A stretch of 64,000 nucleotides of DNA from Streptomyces sp. DH12 (GTDB taxonomy: Bacteria > Actinomycetota > Actinomycetes > Streptomycetales > Streptomycetaceae): assembly GCF_020873895.1 (NCBI RefSeq), contig NZ_JAHWGT010000036.1, forward strand, positions 1-64,000, written 5' to 3'. Within the stretch, counting starts at the first letter, position 1; each line of letters begins with the position of its first letter. The notes beneath the pieces were generated by a model, which did not search any database, was not told the DNA's origin, and saw nothing but the letters and a program-made list of their open reading frames with translations. Positions 43,256 through 51,239 of the stretch are shown here, in pieces. The position numbers and the translations under genes were made by a program.

Positions 43256-44011
43256 TCAGTTCCAGGCGTTGTTCTGGTTCTGCGCGTGCGCGCCGTGCTG
43301 GCCGACGCCGAACTGCGCCGCCACGCCCTGCCCGATCTGCGCGCCCTGCGGCGGCATGACCTCGCTGGGCTGGACGAGGGCGAAGCCCTGGCCGAGGAAG
43401 TTCAGCTCCCAGCCCTCGCCGGTGTTGCCGCGCCGTCGGCGGACGTTCGACGAGTGCGTCTGGGCCTGCATCTGCACCCGCAGCGACGAGGACCAGGCGA
43501 CGATCGCGTCGGCGTCGACGTTGACGTACTTGTCGGGGGTGACCTGCATCATCAGCGGTTGCCCGGAGGTCATCAGGGCGACCTGGCCGCGGCCGGAGAT
43601 GTTCAGCTGGTACTTCCCGGAGCCGGAGATGCCGTACTGGCTGTCCACGGCGATGACCTCGGTGTGCAGCGTCGAGTCGAGCGCCAGCACGTACGCGCTG
43701 TCGACGGTCAACCCGTCCTGGTCGACGTCGACGACGTGGATGTACTGGGCCAGGTTGGCGAGGTAGACGGTGCCCTGCCCGGAGCAGCGCATCAGGTCGA
43801 GCCCCTCGCCGGTGTGGGCGTGGGCCGTGCGCTGGCTCTGGTTCTGGATCTCGCCGTCGAAGTCCATCAGCCCCTGGTAGGCGACCATGGCCCCCTTGCG
43901 GGCGAGGACGTCGTCGTGACCGGTGAGGGAGACCCGCAGCAGCTGCGGATTCTGCACCGTGTACCGGTCCTGGCTCTGCTGTTCCGTGTGGCTGAAAAGC
44001 GGACTCTGCAT
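43256..44011 (-). CDS. AIM24 family protein, third gene of the TerD/AIM24 operon
   Basis: A 251-residue protein of the AIM24 (tryptophan RNA-binding attenuator-like) beta-sandwich fold, without signal peptide. Typical segments: LARKGAMVAYQGLMDF near 37, LDLMRCSGQGTVYLA near 71, and WELNFLGQGFALVQPSE near 205. A Gln/Ala/Asn-rich tail (GQHGAHAQNQNNAWN) follows. Function in bacteria is unknown. It lies 22 bases after the second AIM24 gene. Confidence 0.88.
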   Translation of the reverse strand: MQSPLFSHTEQQSQDRYTVQNPQLLRVSLTGHDDVLARKGAMVAYQGLMDFDGEIQNQSQRTAHAHTGEGLDLMRCSGQGTVYLANLAQYIHVVDVDQDGLTVDSAYVLALDSTLHTEVIAVDSQYGISGSGKYQLNISGRGQVALMTSGQPLMMQVTPDKYVNVDADAIVAWSSSLRVQMQAQTHSSNVRRRRGNTGEGWELNFLGQGFALVQPSEVMPPQGAQIGQGVAAQFGVGQHGAHAQNQNNAWN

Positions 44012-44033
44012 GGTGTGTTCTCGCTCCCCCGGC

Positions 44034-44714
44034 TCAGTTCCGGACCCGAAGCCGGTCGGTGCTGTCCTCGCTCGGCTGTACGACGACGATGCCCTGGCCC
44101 GAGAAGGCCATCTGGTACGCCTCTCCGCTGCCCCGCCCGATGAGGGAGGACGCCTTGAAGCTCCGCTTGCCCTTGACCTTCAACGAGGGCGACCAGGCGA
44201 TGAGCGCGTCCGGGTCGACGTACGTCTCGTCGTCACCCCGGCCGCAGTCGACGACGACGGGCGTGCCCCGGGAGGTGAGCGCGACCCAGCCGGTGCCGCC
44301 GATCTGGACGTTCCACAGGCCCTGGCCGGCGAACTTCGCCATGCCCTTGACCCGCTCGACGCCCCACTGGAGGTGCGCGTCGAAGGCGAGGACGTTGGTG
44401 CCGTTCACGGACAGGGCGTCGCCGTCCAGGTGCACGACGACGACGTCGGCGCCGTAGTCGGCGAGGTAGAGCAGTCCGTCGCCGGAGCACTTCATCAGGG
44501 GCGCGCCCTCACCGGTGACCCAGGAGGAGGCGATCTGCCGCACGGCCGGCGGGTTCGGTTCGTACTGGACGAAGCCCTCGTAGGCGACGACGGAACCGGT
44601 GCGGGCGAACAGGTCCTGTCCGGTGGCCATGGCGACCTTCAGCATGGCGTTGCCGTGGTTCTCCATGCGGGCCGTGACGGGGGTCGGGGCGTAGCCCGCG
44701 AGTTGCTGGTTCAT
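44034..44714 (-). CDS. AIM24 family protein, second gene of the operon
   Basis: A 226-residue AIM24-fold paralog. Shared landmarks: LFARTGSVVAYEGFVQY near 35, APLMKCSGDGLLYLADYG near 70, NVQIGGTGWVALTSRGTPVV near 135 and YQMAFSGQGIVVVQPSED near 200. It begins 13 bases after the TerD-AIM24 fusion gene and is clearly in the same operon. The three proteins may form a mixed oligomer; this is inferred from their common fold and order. Confidence 0.88.
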   Translation of the reverse strand: MNQQLAGYAPTPVTARMENHGNAMLKVAMATGQDLFARTGSVVAYEGFVQYEPNPPAVRQIASSWVTGEGAPLMKCSGDGLLYLADYGADVVVVHLDGDALSVNGTNVLAFDAHLQWGVERVKGMAKFAGQGLWNVQIGGTGWVALTSRGTPVVVDCGRGDDETYVDPDALIAWSPSLKVKGKRSFKASSLIGRGSGEAYQMAFSGQGIVVVQPSEDSTDRLRVRN

Positions 44715-44727
44715 TCTTCGGGCTCCC

Positions 44728-46530
44728 TCAGACCTCGTAGGGCTGGACGACGATGAAGTTGCCGGGGGCTCCCCGGAACTGCAGGTTCACGGTCTCGCCG
44801 CTGTGGCCCGGGTAGGCGTTGCGGCGCAGCCGGACCTGGGTGGAGAGCACCACCTGGGAGGCGGCCGACCAGGCGACGACCGCGTTGCAGTCGGCGAAGG
44901 TGGTAGGTGTGACGGGCAGGACCACCGGGGTGCCCTGCGTCTTCACGACGACGGTGCCGGTGCCCTGGAAGAGCATCGTGAACAGCGCCCCGCCGGGGAT
45001 GCCGTGCCCCTCGATGCGGCGGACCTCGTGGTGCAGCGACTCGTCGAAGGCGAGGACGTTCTCGGCGGAGACGCAGATTCCGTCGCCCTGGAGCTCGATG
45101 GGGTGCAGCTGCGCGTTGTTCTCGGCGAGGAAGAGCTGGCCGCGGCCGGTGCAGCGCATGAGCTGCATCTCCTGGCCGGTGGCGTTGCCGACGATGCGCC
45201 CGGCGAAGCCGGCGCCCTTGTAGCTGAAGTCGACCTTGCCCTGGTACATGACCATGCTGCCCTGCCGGGCGAGGACGGGCGTCTGGCCCATGGCGAGGTC
45301 GACCCGCATGAGCTGCGGGTTCTGCGAGGTCCAGCGCTGCCCGGTCGGCGTCTCGCGGTACTTCTGCAGCGCGGCCCCCAGCCCGGCCCCCTGCGGGGCG
45401 CCGTGCGGGACGCCGCCGTGCGGGACGGCGGGCGGGGCACCGACGGGCGGCATCCCCATGGGGGGCTGCTGCCCGTACGCGCCGGGCGCCGGCTGCCCGT
45501 ACCCGGCCGCCTGACCGTACGGGCCCGGGGCGGGCGCACCGTGCGGAGGCGTCTGCCCGTACGGGCCCGGGACGGGCGCACCGTGCGGAGGCGTCTGCCC
45601 GTACGGGCCCGGGGCGGGGGCACCGTGCGGAGGCGTCTGCCCGTACGGGCCCGGGGCGGGGGCACCGTGCGGAGGCGTCTGCCCGGGAACCTGCCCATAG
45701 GGGCTGGGCTGCTGCTGGCCGTACGGTGCGGGCGGCGGCGTCGGCGCCTGCGGGGCCGGCGCCTGGGCCTGGGGTGTCGGCGGCTGCGGGGCCACGGCCC
45801 CCAGGGGCGCGGCCATCGTGGGAGCCGCGTGCATCGGCTGCGGCTGCGGCTGCTGAGCGGGGGTGGGGACCGGGGCCGGCTGTGCGGCCCCCGGGGCGGC
45901 GAAGGCCGGCGCGGGCGGAGCCGGGGCGGCCGGACCGGCGGGTGGCGCGAAGGACGGTGCGGCCTGTGAGGGCTGCGGGGGCTGCGGCTGCTGGGGCTCC
46001 TCCTCCAGGACCTCGCCGCCGAAGTTCTTCAGCAGCGCGTCGAGACCGCCGTCGAAGCCCTGCCCGACCGCGGCGAAGCGCCAGCCGTCCTTGCGGTAGA
46101 AGTCACCCAGCATCACCGCTCGCTCGGTGGTGAACTCGGAGCCGCTGAACGCGTACCGGGCCACCTCCTCGCCGCCCGCGACGATCCGGAGGTAACCGGG
46201 CCCCACCTGCGACATCTGCCCGGAGCCGTCGATGGTGGCGGTGAAGGACAGCCTCCGGATGCCCTCGGGCACCCGGTCCAGCGTGACGCGGAAGGACTCG
46301 GTGTCGCCGGCCTGCGCGCCGAGCAGCTGAATGGACTCCTCGGGGGACTTGGGCTGGTTGAAGAAGACGAAGTAACGGTCGTCCGAGAGCCGCTCGTCGG
46401 CGTCGAGACCGAAGCAGCTGATGTCGAAGGACAGTCCCGGCCCCGCGATCTGCACGCCGACGTACAGATCGGTCCCGGCTGTCAGGTCACTGATCCGGGC
46501 CTTGTGGCCCCGTTGGAATTCCCTGGCCAT
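44728..46530 (-). CDS. TerD-AIM24 fusion protein
   Basis: A 600-residue protein in three parts. Residues ~1-175 are a TerD (tellurium/stress, calcium-binding) domain: CFGLDADERLSDDRYFVFFN, and RKDGWRFAAVGQGFDGGLDA then LLKNFG. Residues ~185-385 are a Pro/Gln/Ala/Gly-rich linker with four copies of a 14-residue unit, GQTPPHGAPAPGPY. Residues ~390-600 are an AIM24 domain (VLARQGSMVMYQGKVDFSYK, LFTMLFQGTGTVVVKTQGTP, FIVVQPYEV). ATG 46530; a longer in-frame start is rejected because TerD proteins start here. First gene of a three-gene operon. Confidence 0.88.
   Translation of the reverse strand: MAREFQRGHKARISDLTAGTDLYVGVQIAGPGLSFDISCFGLDADERLSDDRYFVFFNQPKSPEESIQLLGAQAGDTESFRVTLDRVPEGIRRLSFTATIDGSGQMSQVGPGYLRIVAGGEEVARYAFSGSEFTTERAVMLGDFYRKDGWRFAAVGQGFDGGLDALLKNFGGEVLEEEPQQPQPPQPSQAAPSFAPPAGPAAPAPPAPAFAAPGAAQPAPVPTPAQQPQPQPMHAAPTMAAPLGAVAPQPPTPQAQAPAPQAPTPPPAPYGQQQPSPYGQVPGQTPPHGAPAPGPYGQTPPHGAPAPGPYGQTPPHGAPVPGPYGQTPPHGAPAPGPYGQAAGYGQPAPGAYGQQPPMGMPPVGAPPAVPHGGVPHGAPQGAGLGAALQKYRETPTGQRWTSQNPQLMRVDLAMGQTPVLARQGSMVMYQGKVDFSYKGAGFAGRIVGNATGQEMQLMRCTGRGQLFLAENNAQLHPIELQGDGICVSAENVLAFDESLHHEVRRIEGHGIPGGALFTMLFQGTGTVVVKTQGTPVVLPVTPTTFADCNAVVAWSAASQVVLSTQVRLRRNAYPGHSGETVNLQFRGAPGNFIVVQPYEV
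45515..45682 (-). repeat. Four 42-bp tandem repeats inside the TerD-AIM24 gene
   Basis: Units begin CCGTACGGGCCCGGGGCGGG on the + strand at 45515, 45557, 45599 and 45641, differing at only a few bases. Each encodes 14 residues of the flexible Pro/Gly linker. The period is a multiple of three, so copy-number change would alter linker length without frameshift. Confidence 0.93.
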
Positions 46531-46649
46531 GCGTGAAGACCGTCCCCCATCCCGGAATGTGTGTGCGTCGCGCCAGGCTAACGGCTGGCCACGACGGTGA
46601 ACCATGTCGGCGACCGCCTCGGTACGTACTCGGTACAGGATCGGTGAGG

Positions 46650-47228
46650 TCAGTCGCCGGACGGATACGGAGGGTGCGGCAGGCGGCCGGCGGCGACCAC
46701 CCCTTCCAGGTAGCCGCGCGCCCGCTCGGTCCGCGGGTAGGCGTCGAGCAGCTGCCAGAACCGGGGCCCGTGCCCGGGGACGAGCAGGTGGGCCAGCTCG
46801 TGCAGCAGCACGTAGTCGACGACGTACTCGGGCATGCCCTGGAGCCGGTGGGACAACCGGATGCTGCCCTCGGCCGGGGTGCAGGAGCCCCAGCGGGTGT
46901 TCTGGTTGGTGACCCAGCGGACGGACGCCGGCCGGGCCCGGCCGCCGAGGTACTGCGCGGACAGCCGCTCGGCGCGCTCGGCCAGCTCGGAGTCGCCGGG
47001 GCGGCGGCGGCTCTCCTGCGCGGCGAGCTTGTCGAGCATCTGGGTCACCCAGCGCCGCTCCTCGGCCTGCGACATCCGGGCGGGGATGAGGACGATGGTG
47101 CGGTCGCCCTCGCGGTAGGCCGAGACGGTCCTGCGGCGGCGGGTGCTCCTGCGCACCTCGACGGCGGGTGTCCGGTCCACGCGGGACGGGTCGCTGGTGG
47201 TGGGGGTGGGCTGGGGGTCGGCGGGCAC
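46650..47228 (-). CDS. YgjP/SprT-like zinc metallopeptidase (DUF45 family)
   Basis: A 192-residue protein. The zinc site is LLHELAHLLVPGHGPRFW near residue 150, with HELAH and a downstream His. NQNTRWGSCTPAEGSIRLSH near 112 is the other family signature. The N-terminal 35 residues are polar and basic (VRRSTRRRRTVSAY). The family is cytoplasmic and uncharacterised. GTG 47228 is preferred, without an obvious Shine-Dalgarno. Divergent from the ThiF-like gene. Confidence 0.87.
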   Translation of the reverse strand: MPADPQPTPTTSDPSRVDRTPAVEVRRSTRRRRTVSAYREGDRTIVLIPARMSQAEERRWVTQMLDKLAAQESRRRPGDSELAERAERLSAQYLGGRARPASVRWVTNQNTRWGSCTPAEGSIRLSHRLQGMPEYVVDYVLLHELAHLLVPGHGPRFWQLLDAYPRTERARGYLEGVVAAGRLPHPPYPSGD

Positions 47229-47407
47229 GACCCGACGGTACCTGCCGACCGGCTCATTGAAGCCACTCGGCGGCGGTGACCCCGGCGGTCCGTCCACAGC
47301 CCGCAGCATTCGTATGACTGATCGGCCTCCCTGTGGACGACGACCGGAGGTGATGGCGCCGACGGCGGCATGCTGCATCCACGTGACGAGCGAGGGAGGT
47401 GGCGAGG

Positions 47408-48550
47408 ATGCATCCGATGGTGAAGCCGGCACTGCGGCGCGCATGGCGTGATCTGCAGTACGTGCAGTTCGGGGTGGCGCCCGCGCACGCGGTGGTGGTG
47501 GGCCCGGTGGACACGACGACCGGGAGCCTGCTGGCGCTGCTGGACGGCACGCGCGGGGTGGGTCTGCTGCGGGAGGAGGCGCGGGCGCTCGGGGTGCCGG
47601 ACGGCTGGCTGGAGGCGTTGCTCGATCGGCTGGCCGCGGCGGGCCTGCTGGACGACACGGCTCCCGGCGACCGGGCGGTGGAGGCGATCCGGCAGGAGGC
47701 CGGCGTGCTCGACCGGATGCGTGCCGACCTCGGATCGCTCTCGGTGGTGCACCGTGAGCCGGGCGGTGCGATACGGCGCCTGGCCGCGCGCCGCGGCATG
47801 CGGGTGCAGGTGAGGGGTGCGGGCCGGGTGGGGGCGACGGTGGCCGGACTGCTCTCGGCGGCCGGTGTCGGCCGGGTGGAGGTGGTGGACGGCGGGCGGG
47901 TCGAGCCGTGGGACGTGGCTCCTGGCGGCTTCCCGGCGGAGGCGGTCGGGGAGCGGCGGGACGCGGCGGCCCGGCGGTTGGTGGGGCGGTCGGCGCCGGG
48001 CGGACGGGCACCCCGTACGCCTACCGGACCGGAGCCCGGTCTGTCACTGATGGTGGTCGCGCCCCGGGACGGTCTGGCGGCGTACGCGCCGGACCCGGTG
48101 ACGGCGGACACCTGGGTGGGCACGGGCACGCCGCATCTGTTCGCCGGGGTGCTGGAGGCCACCGGGGTGCTGGGGCCGCTGGTCCTGCCGGGCGAGACGG
48201 CGTGTGCGCGGTGCGTGGATCTGGGGCGGACGGACGCGGATCCGGCGTGGCCTCGTCTGCTGGCGCAGTGGCGGTCGGGGCGCCGCGGTGCGGTACCGGC
48301 CGGGGACGTGGGGTTGGCGGCGGCCGTGGCGGGGCTGGCCGCGGCGCACGCGCTGGCGTTCCTGGACGGGGAGGTGGCGGCCAGCGCGGGGGCGCGGTGG
48401 GAGGTGTCGTCGCCTCTGCTGGAGTGGCGGGCGCGGCTGCTGCCGCCGCACGGGGGATGCCCGTGCGGAGCGGCGGACCGGGCGCCGTCGGAGGGGGAAC
48501 GGGAGCGGCCCTCGGGGGTCCGCGGCGGGCAGGACACAATGGCGGGGTAA
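47408..48550 (+). CDS. Orphan ThiF/E1-like, cyclodehydratase-type protein
   Basis: A 380-residue protein. Residues ~1-115 resemble the peptide-clamp/winged-helix part of RiPP cyclodehydratase partner proteins. A Rossmann fold follows (VRGAGRVGATVAGLLSAAGV near 139, EVVDGGRVEPWDVA). Two Cys pairs, CARC near 263 and CPC near 356, would bind structural zinc as in ThiF/E1 enzymes. No precursor peptide, YcaO or oxidase gene is nearby, so it is not part of a RiPP cluster here. Strong AGGGAGG upstream. Probable counterpart of Rv3196; function unknown. Confidence 0.8.
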   Translation: MHPMVKPALRRAWRDLQYVQFGVAPAHAVVVGPVDTTTGSLLALLDGTRGVGLLREEARALGVPDGWLEALLDRLAAAGLLDDTAPGDRAVEAIRQEAGVLDRMRADLGSLSVVHREPGGAIRRLAARRGMRVQVRGAGRVGATVAGLLSAAGVGRVEVVDGGRVEPWDVAPGGFPAEAVGERRDAAARRLVGRSAPGGRAPRTPTGPEPGLSLMVVAPRDGLAAYAPDPVTADTWVGTGTPHLFAGVLEATGVLGPLVLPGETACARCVDLGRTDADPAWPRLLAQWRSGRRGAVPAGDVGLAAAVAGLAAAHALAFLDGEVAASAGARWEVSSPLLEWRARLLPPHGGCPCGAADRAPSEGERERPSGVRGGQDTMAG

Positions 48551-48611
48551 CCGCCGTCGGCGGCGCGTGTCAGGGCAAGGCGGCACGGGAGTCTGGGCTT
48601 TGGAGGGGCGT

Positions 48612-49961
48612 ATGTCTGATCTTCCCCGGAAGGCGGTCACCCGGACCGCCAAGTTGGCCGCTCTGCCACTGGGTTTCGCGGGACGGGCCACGTGGGGGCT
48701 GGGCAAGCGGATCGGGGGCAAGTCCGCCGAGATCGTCGCGCGGGAGTTGCAACAGCGCACGGCCGACCAGCTGTTCAAGGTGCTGGGTGAGCTGAAGGGC
48801 GGTGCGATGAAGCTGGGGCAGGCGCTGTCCGTCTTCGAGTCGGCGCTGCCCGAGGAGGTCGCGGGGCCGTACCGGGCCGCCCTGACCAAGCTCCAGGAGG
48901 CGGCGCCCCCGATGCCGACGAAGGCGGTGCACGCCGCGCTCGCCGAGCGGTTGGGCGAGGACTGGCGGGAGTTGTTCCTGGAGTTCGAGGAGAAGCCGGC
49001 GGCCGCCGCCTCGATCGGGCAGGTGCACCGGGCGGTGTGGCACGACGGGCGCGAGGTCGCCGTGAAGGTGCAGTACCCGGGGGCGGGTGAGGCGCTGTTG
49101 TCGGACCTGGCGCAGCTGAGCCGGTTCGCTCGGCTGTTGGGGCCGCTGGTCCCGGGCATGGACATCAAGCCGCTGATCGCGGAGATGCGCGAGCGGGTGT
49201 CGGAGGAGTTGGACTACGACCTGGAGGCGCGGGCGCAGCGGGAGCACGCCGCGGAGTTCGCGGACGACCCCGACGTGGTGGTGCCGGACGTGGTGCACCA
49301 GTCGGACCAGGTGCTGGTGACGGAGTGGATCGACGGGGTGCCGCTGTCGCAGGTCATAGCGGACGGCACGCCGGAGGAGCGGGACCGGGCGGGCCAGTTG
49401 CTGGCGCGGTTCCTGTTCTCGGGTCCGGCCCGGACGGGCCTCCTCCACGCCGACCCGCACCCGGGGAACTTCCGGCTGCTGCCCGGCGAGGACGGTGGGC
49501 AGGAACGGCTGGGGGTGCTGGACTTCGGGACGGTGGACCGGCTCCCGGGCGGGCTGCCGGAGACCATCGGCGTGTGTCTGCGCATGGCCCTGGAAGGTGA
49601 GGCCGAGACCGTCTACGAGTTGCTGTGCGACGAGGGCTTCGTGAAGGAGTCCATAGAGCTGGACCCGGAGGCGGTGCTCGAATACCTGCTGCCCATCATC
49701 GAGCCGGCCGAGGCGGACGAGTTCCTCTTCACCCGCGAGTGGATCCGTTCGCAGGCGGCGCGGATAGCCGACCCGCGCTCCCCGGCACACCAGTTGGGAA
49801 AGCAGCTGAACCTGCCGCCGGCGTACCTGCTGATCCACCGGGTGACGCTGAGCACGATCGGTGTGCTGTGCCAGCTGAACGCGTCGGTGCGGCTGCGCGA
49901 CGAGTTGGAGGAGTGGCTGCCGGGATTCCTGCCGGAAGAGCCGGTGGAGGAGCCGGCCTGA
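48612..49961 (+). CDS. ABC1/UbiB-family atypical kinase
   Basis: A 449-residue member of the ABC1K (UbiB/ADCK) family. Signatures: the KxGQ motif in GGAMKLGQALSVFES near 70, the Ala-rich nucleotide loop PAAAASIGQVHRA near 133, the VAVKVQYPG lysine near 155, HADPHPGNFRLLPG near 282 and the metal Asp in GVLDFGTVDRLPG near 304. Atypical kinases of this type act as ATPases affecting lipid or quinone metabolism; the M. tuberculosis neighbour Rv3197 has been linked to drug tolerance. ATG 48612 with GGAGGGG upstream. Convergent with the small zinc-protein gene. Confidence 0.88.
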   Translation: MSDLPRKAVTRTAKLAALPLGFAGRATWGLGKRIGGKSAEIVARELQQRTADQLFKVLGELKGGAMKLGQALSVFESALPEEVAGPYRAALTKLQEAAPPMPTKAVHAALAERLGEDWRELFLEFEEKPAAAASIGQVHRAVWHDGREVAVKVQYPGAGEALLSDLAQLSRFARLLGPLVPGMDIKPLIAEMRERVSEELDYDLEARAQREHAAEFADDPDVVVPDVVHQSDQVLVTEWIDGVPLSQVIADGTPEERDRAGQLLARFLFSGPARTGLLHADPHPGNFRLLPGEDGGQERLGVLDFGTVDRLPGGLPETIGVCLRMALEGEAETVYELLCDEGFVKESIELDPEAVLEYLLPIIEPAEADEFLFTREWIRSQAARIADPRSPAHQLGKQLNLPPAYLLIHRVTLSTIGVLCQLNASVRLRDELEEWLPGFLPEEPVEEPA

Positions 49962-50059
49962 CACGACGGCCGTGGCGGCGGCCGGGGATGGCCGCGGCGG
50001 CCGGTGGCCGGTCGCGGCGTGCGAGCCGTGGACCGGTGCGGGGGTGGGGGCCCGCCGGG

Positions 50060-50257
50060 TCACCACCAGGCCGAGTCGAGCCTGCTCTCGATGGACCGCA
50101 GGTGGTCGCGGGCGCAGGTCTCGCAGAAGTACAGCCGGGTGCCGTTCTCGACGGAGCAGGTCCAGGTGACGGGGAGGCCGCCGGCGGTCGTGCCGCAGCG
50201 TGAGCACACCGTGGTGGGCGTGCGGGGCTGCGCGGGTTCGGGTGTCCGCTCGTTCAC
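50060..50257 (-). CDS. Small zinc-ribbon-like protein
   Basis: A 65-residue protein with two Cys pairs, TTVCSRCGTTAGGLP and RLYFCETCARDHLRSIE, spaced as a zinc ribbon. An intermediate Cys lies in WTCSVENG. The start is one of two adjacent GTG codons (50260, 50257) with poor Shine-Dalgarno. It follows the wblC operon after a terminator. Role unknown; a nucleic-acid or protein-binding ribbon is likely. Confidence 0.75.
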   Translation of the reverse strand: MNERTPEPAQPRTPTTVCSRCGTTAGGLPVTWTCSVENGTRLYFCETCARDHLRSIESRLDSAWW

Positions 50258-50306
50258 CACGAGACGATAACCCCACCGGCCGCCGGATCCGCGGACGGAC
50301 GCACCG

Positions 50307-50334
50307 CGGGGGCCGGTCGGTGGACCGGCCCCCG
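50307..50334 (-). terminator. Terminator of the wblC operon
   Basis: 12-bp stem CGGGGGCCGGTC (50307-50318) with its complement at 50323-50334 and loop GGTG, 38 bases past the end of the gene downstream of wblC on the minus strand. Confidence 0.85.
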
Positions 50335-50372
50335 TGGGAAGGGCTGGGGTTACGGGTGCCGCGGCCGGTCGG

Positions 50373-50699
50373 CTACTGCATGACCGCCATGGCCAGCGCG
50401 CGGCGCGCACGGAGTGAGGCGCGCTCCGCACGCCTCTGCATGCGCCGGGCCGCGATCAGGCGGGCACCCGCCCGTTGGTCGTCGGCCTCCCGGAGGCGGT
50501 CGTGCATATGTGCACGTGCCAGGGCTTCTGGGATGAGTTGCATTTCTCGGGTCCTGTTCTGGCGCGCGGCGTGCGCACCGAGGGTGGTGACGTCAGAAGT
50601 CGCGGAGCCCAGGGGCTCGTTGGTGGAAGAGGTCATCGGGGCCTGCTTCTGGGGTTCGTGCGTGAGGGGGCGGTCGATCGTTCCGGTGCCGGTGTTCAT
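50373..50699 (-). CDS. Hypothetical protein cotranscribed with wblC
   Basis: A 108-residue protein. The first ~45 residues are Thr/Ser/Pro-rich and probably disordered; residues ~52-108 form a basic amphipathic helix region rich in Arg and Ala (LAMAVMQ ends it). No known domain. ATG 50699 overlaps the wblC stop (ATGA), so it is translated with wblC and would be induced under the same conditions. An RNA- or ribosome-binding role is possible given the composition, but this is only a guess. Confidence 0.7.
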   Translation of the reverse strand: MNTGTGTIDRPLTHEPQKQAPMTSSTNEPLGSATSDVTTLGAHAARQNRTREMQLIPEALARAHMHDRLREADDQRAGARLIAARRMQRRAERASLRARRALAMAVMQ

Positions 50700-51064
50700 G
50701 CCGTGACCGGGTTCTTGCGCGGGCGGCCGCGCGGCCGCTTGCGGGCGACGACCACGCCCTGGACGAAGAGCTCACCGCCCCAGACGCCCCACGGCTCGCG
50801 GCGCTCCTTGGCGCCCGCGAGGCAGGCGGCCATGAGCGGGCAGGTGCGGCAGAGGGACTTGGCGTACTCGACGTCCGCCGGCGACTCGGCGAAGAAGACC
50901 TCCGGGTCGTAGGAGCGGCACGGTACGGGTACGCCGAGGTTCTCGATGGCGTCGTCGAGCGCGGTGAGCGCGGTGAGGGCGGTCACGTCGTGGTCCTTCA
51001 TCAGGCCGGGCGGGGAGATCGTGTCGGAAGGCGGTACGGACGGGGCGTGCGCTTCGAGATGCAC
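50696..51064 (-). CDS. wblC: WhiB-family iron-sulfur regulator WblC (WhiB7)
   Basis: Master activator of intrinsic antibiotic resistance, 122 residues. The four cluster Cys are in VPVPCRSYDPEVFF, AKSLCRTCPLMAACL; the conserved GVWGGELF turn follows, and the C-terminal AT-hook is RGRPRK, the mark of the WblC/WhiB7 branch that binds the AT-rich block next to the -35. The GTG at 51064 begins VHLEAHAPSVPPSDT; ATG 50999 (MKDHDV) is another option. Transcription is probably controlled by the attenuator at 51176-51210 and by an upstream promoter that WblC itself could activate. Confidence 0.95.
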   Translation of the reverse strand: MHLEAHAPSVPPSDTISPPGLMKDHDVTALTALTALDDAIENLGVPVPCRSYDPEVFFAESPADVEYAKSLCRTCPLMAACLAGAKERREPWGVWGGELFVQGVVVARKRPRGRPRKNPVTA

Positions 51065-51175
51065 GGTGGTGTGTTTCCTCGTCTGTCGGTCCGGCGGGTG
51101 TGCCGGTGGGCTGGTACCGGGTTCTGCTGGTCCCGAGGCCCCTTCGCTCTGGTCCGCCCGTTCGGGCAAAACAGA

Positions 51176-51210
51176 AGGGCCGCGGATCCCGGGTGGGGTT
51201 CCGCGGCCCT
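51176..51210 (-). terminator. Transcription attenuator in the wblC leader
   Basis: On the minus strand a 10-bp stem (AGGGCCGCGG 51210-51201 with CCGCGGCCCT 51185-51176), extendable inward by six more pairs with one mismatch, is followed by TCTGTTTT. This is a true intrinsic terminator with a U-tract, rare elsewhere in the window. It sits 112 bases before wblC and 24 bases after a translated-looking leader frame, the layout expected for ribosome-controlled attenuation as reported for whiB7/wblC. Confidence 0.92.
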
Positions 51211-51220
51211 GAAGGCGCCG

Positions 51221-51239
51221 GCCTGATGCTGGATCAGGC
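51221..51239 (-). promoter_or_regulatory. Hairpin at the leader ORF stop codon, upstream of the attenuator
   Basis: GCCTGAT (51221-51227) and ATCAGGC (51233-51239) form a 7-bp hairpin with a 5-base loop. The TGA of the leader frame (51236-51234) is in its first arm, and the terminator stem starts 11 bases downstream. A ribosome ending or stalling at the stop would melt it. Confidence 0.6.

Noticed and set aside
45515-45682. Regular repeats that might be taken for a CRISPR array
   Set aside because: The 42-bp units are contiguous, without spacers, and encode an in-frame protein linker.
47408-48550. RiPP (azole-type) biosynthetic cluster around the ThiF-like gene
   Set aside because: There is no YcaO, dehydrogenase, precursor peptide or transporter nearby, and the neighbours are conserved housekeeping genes.
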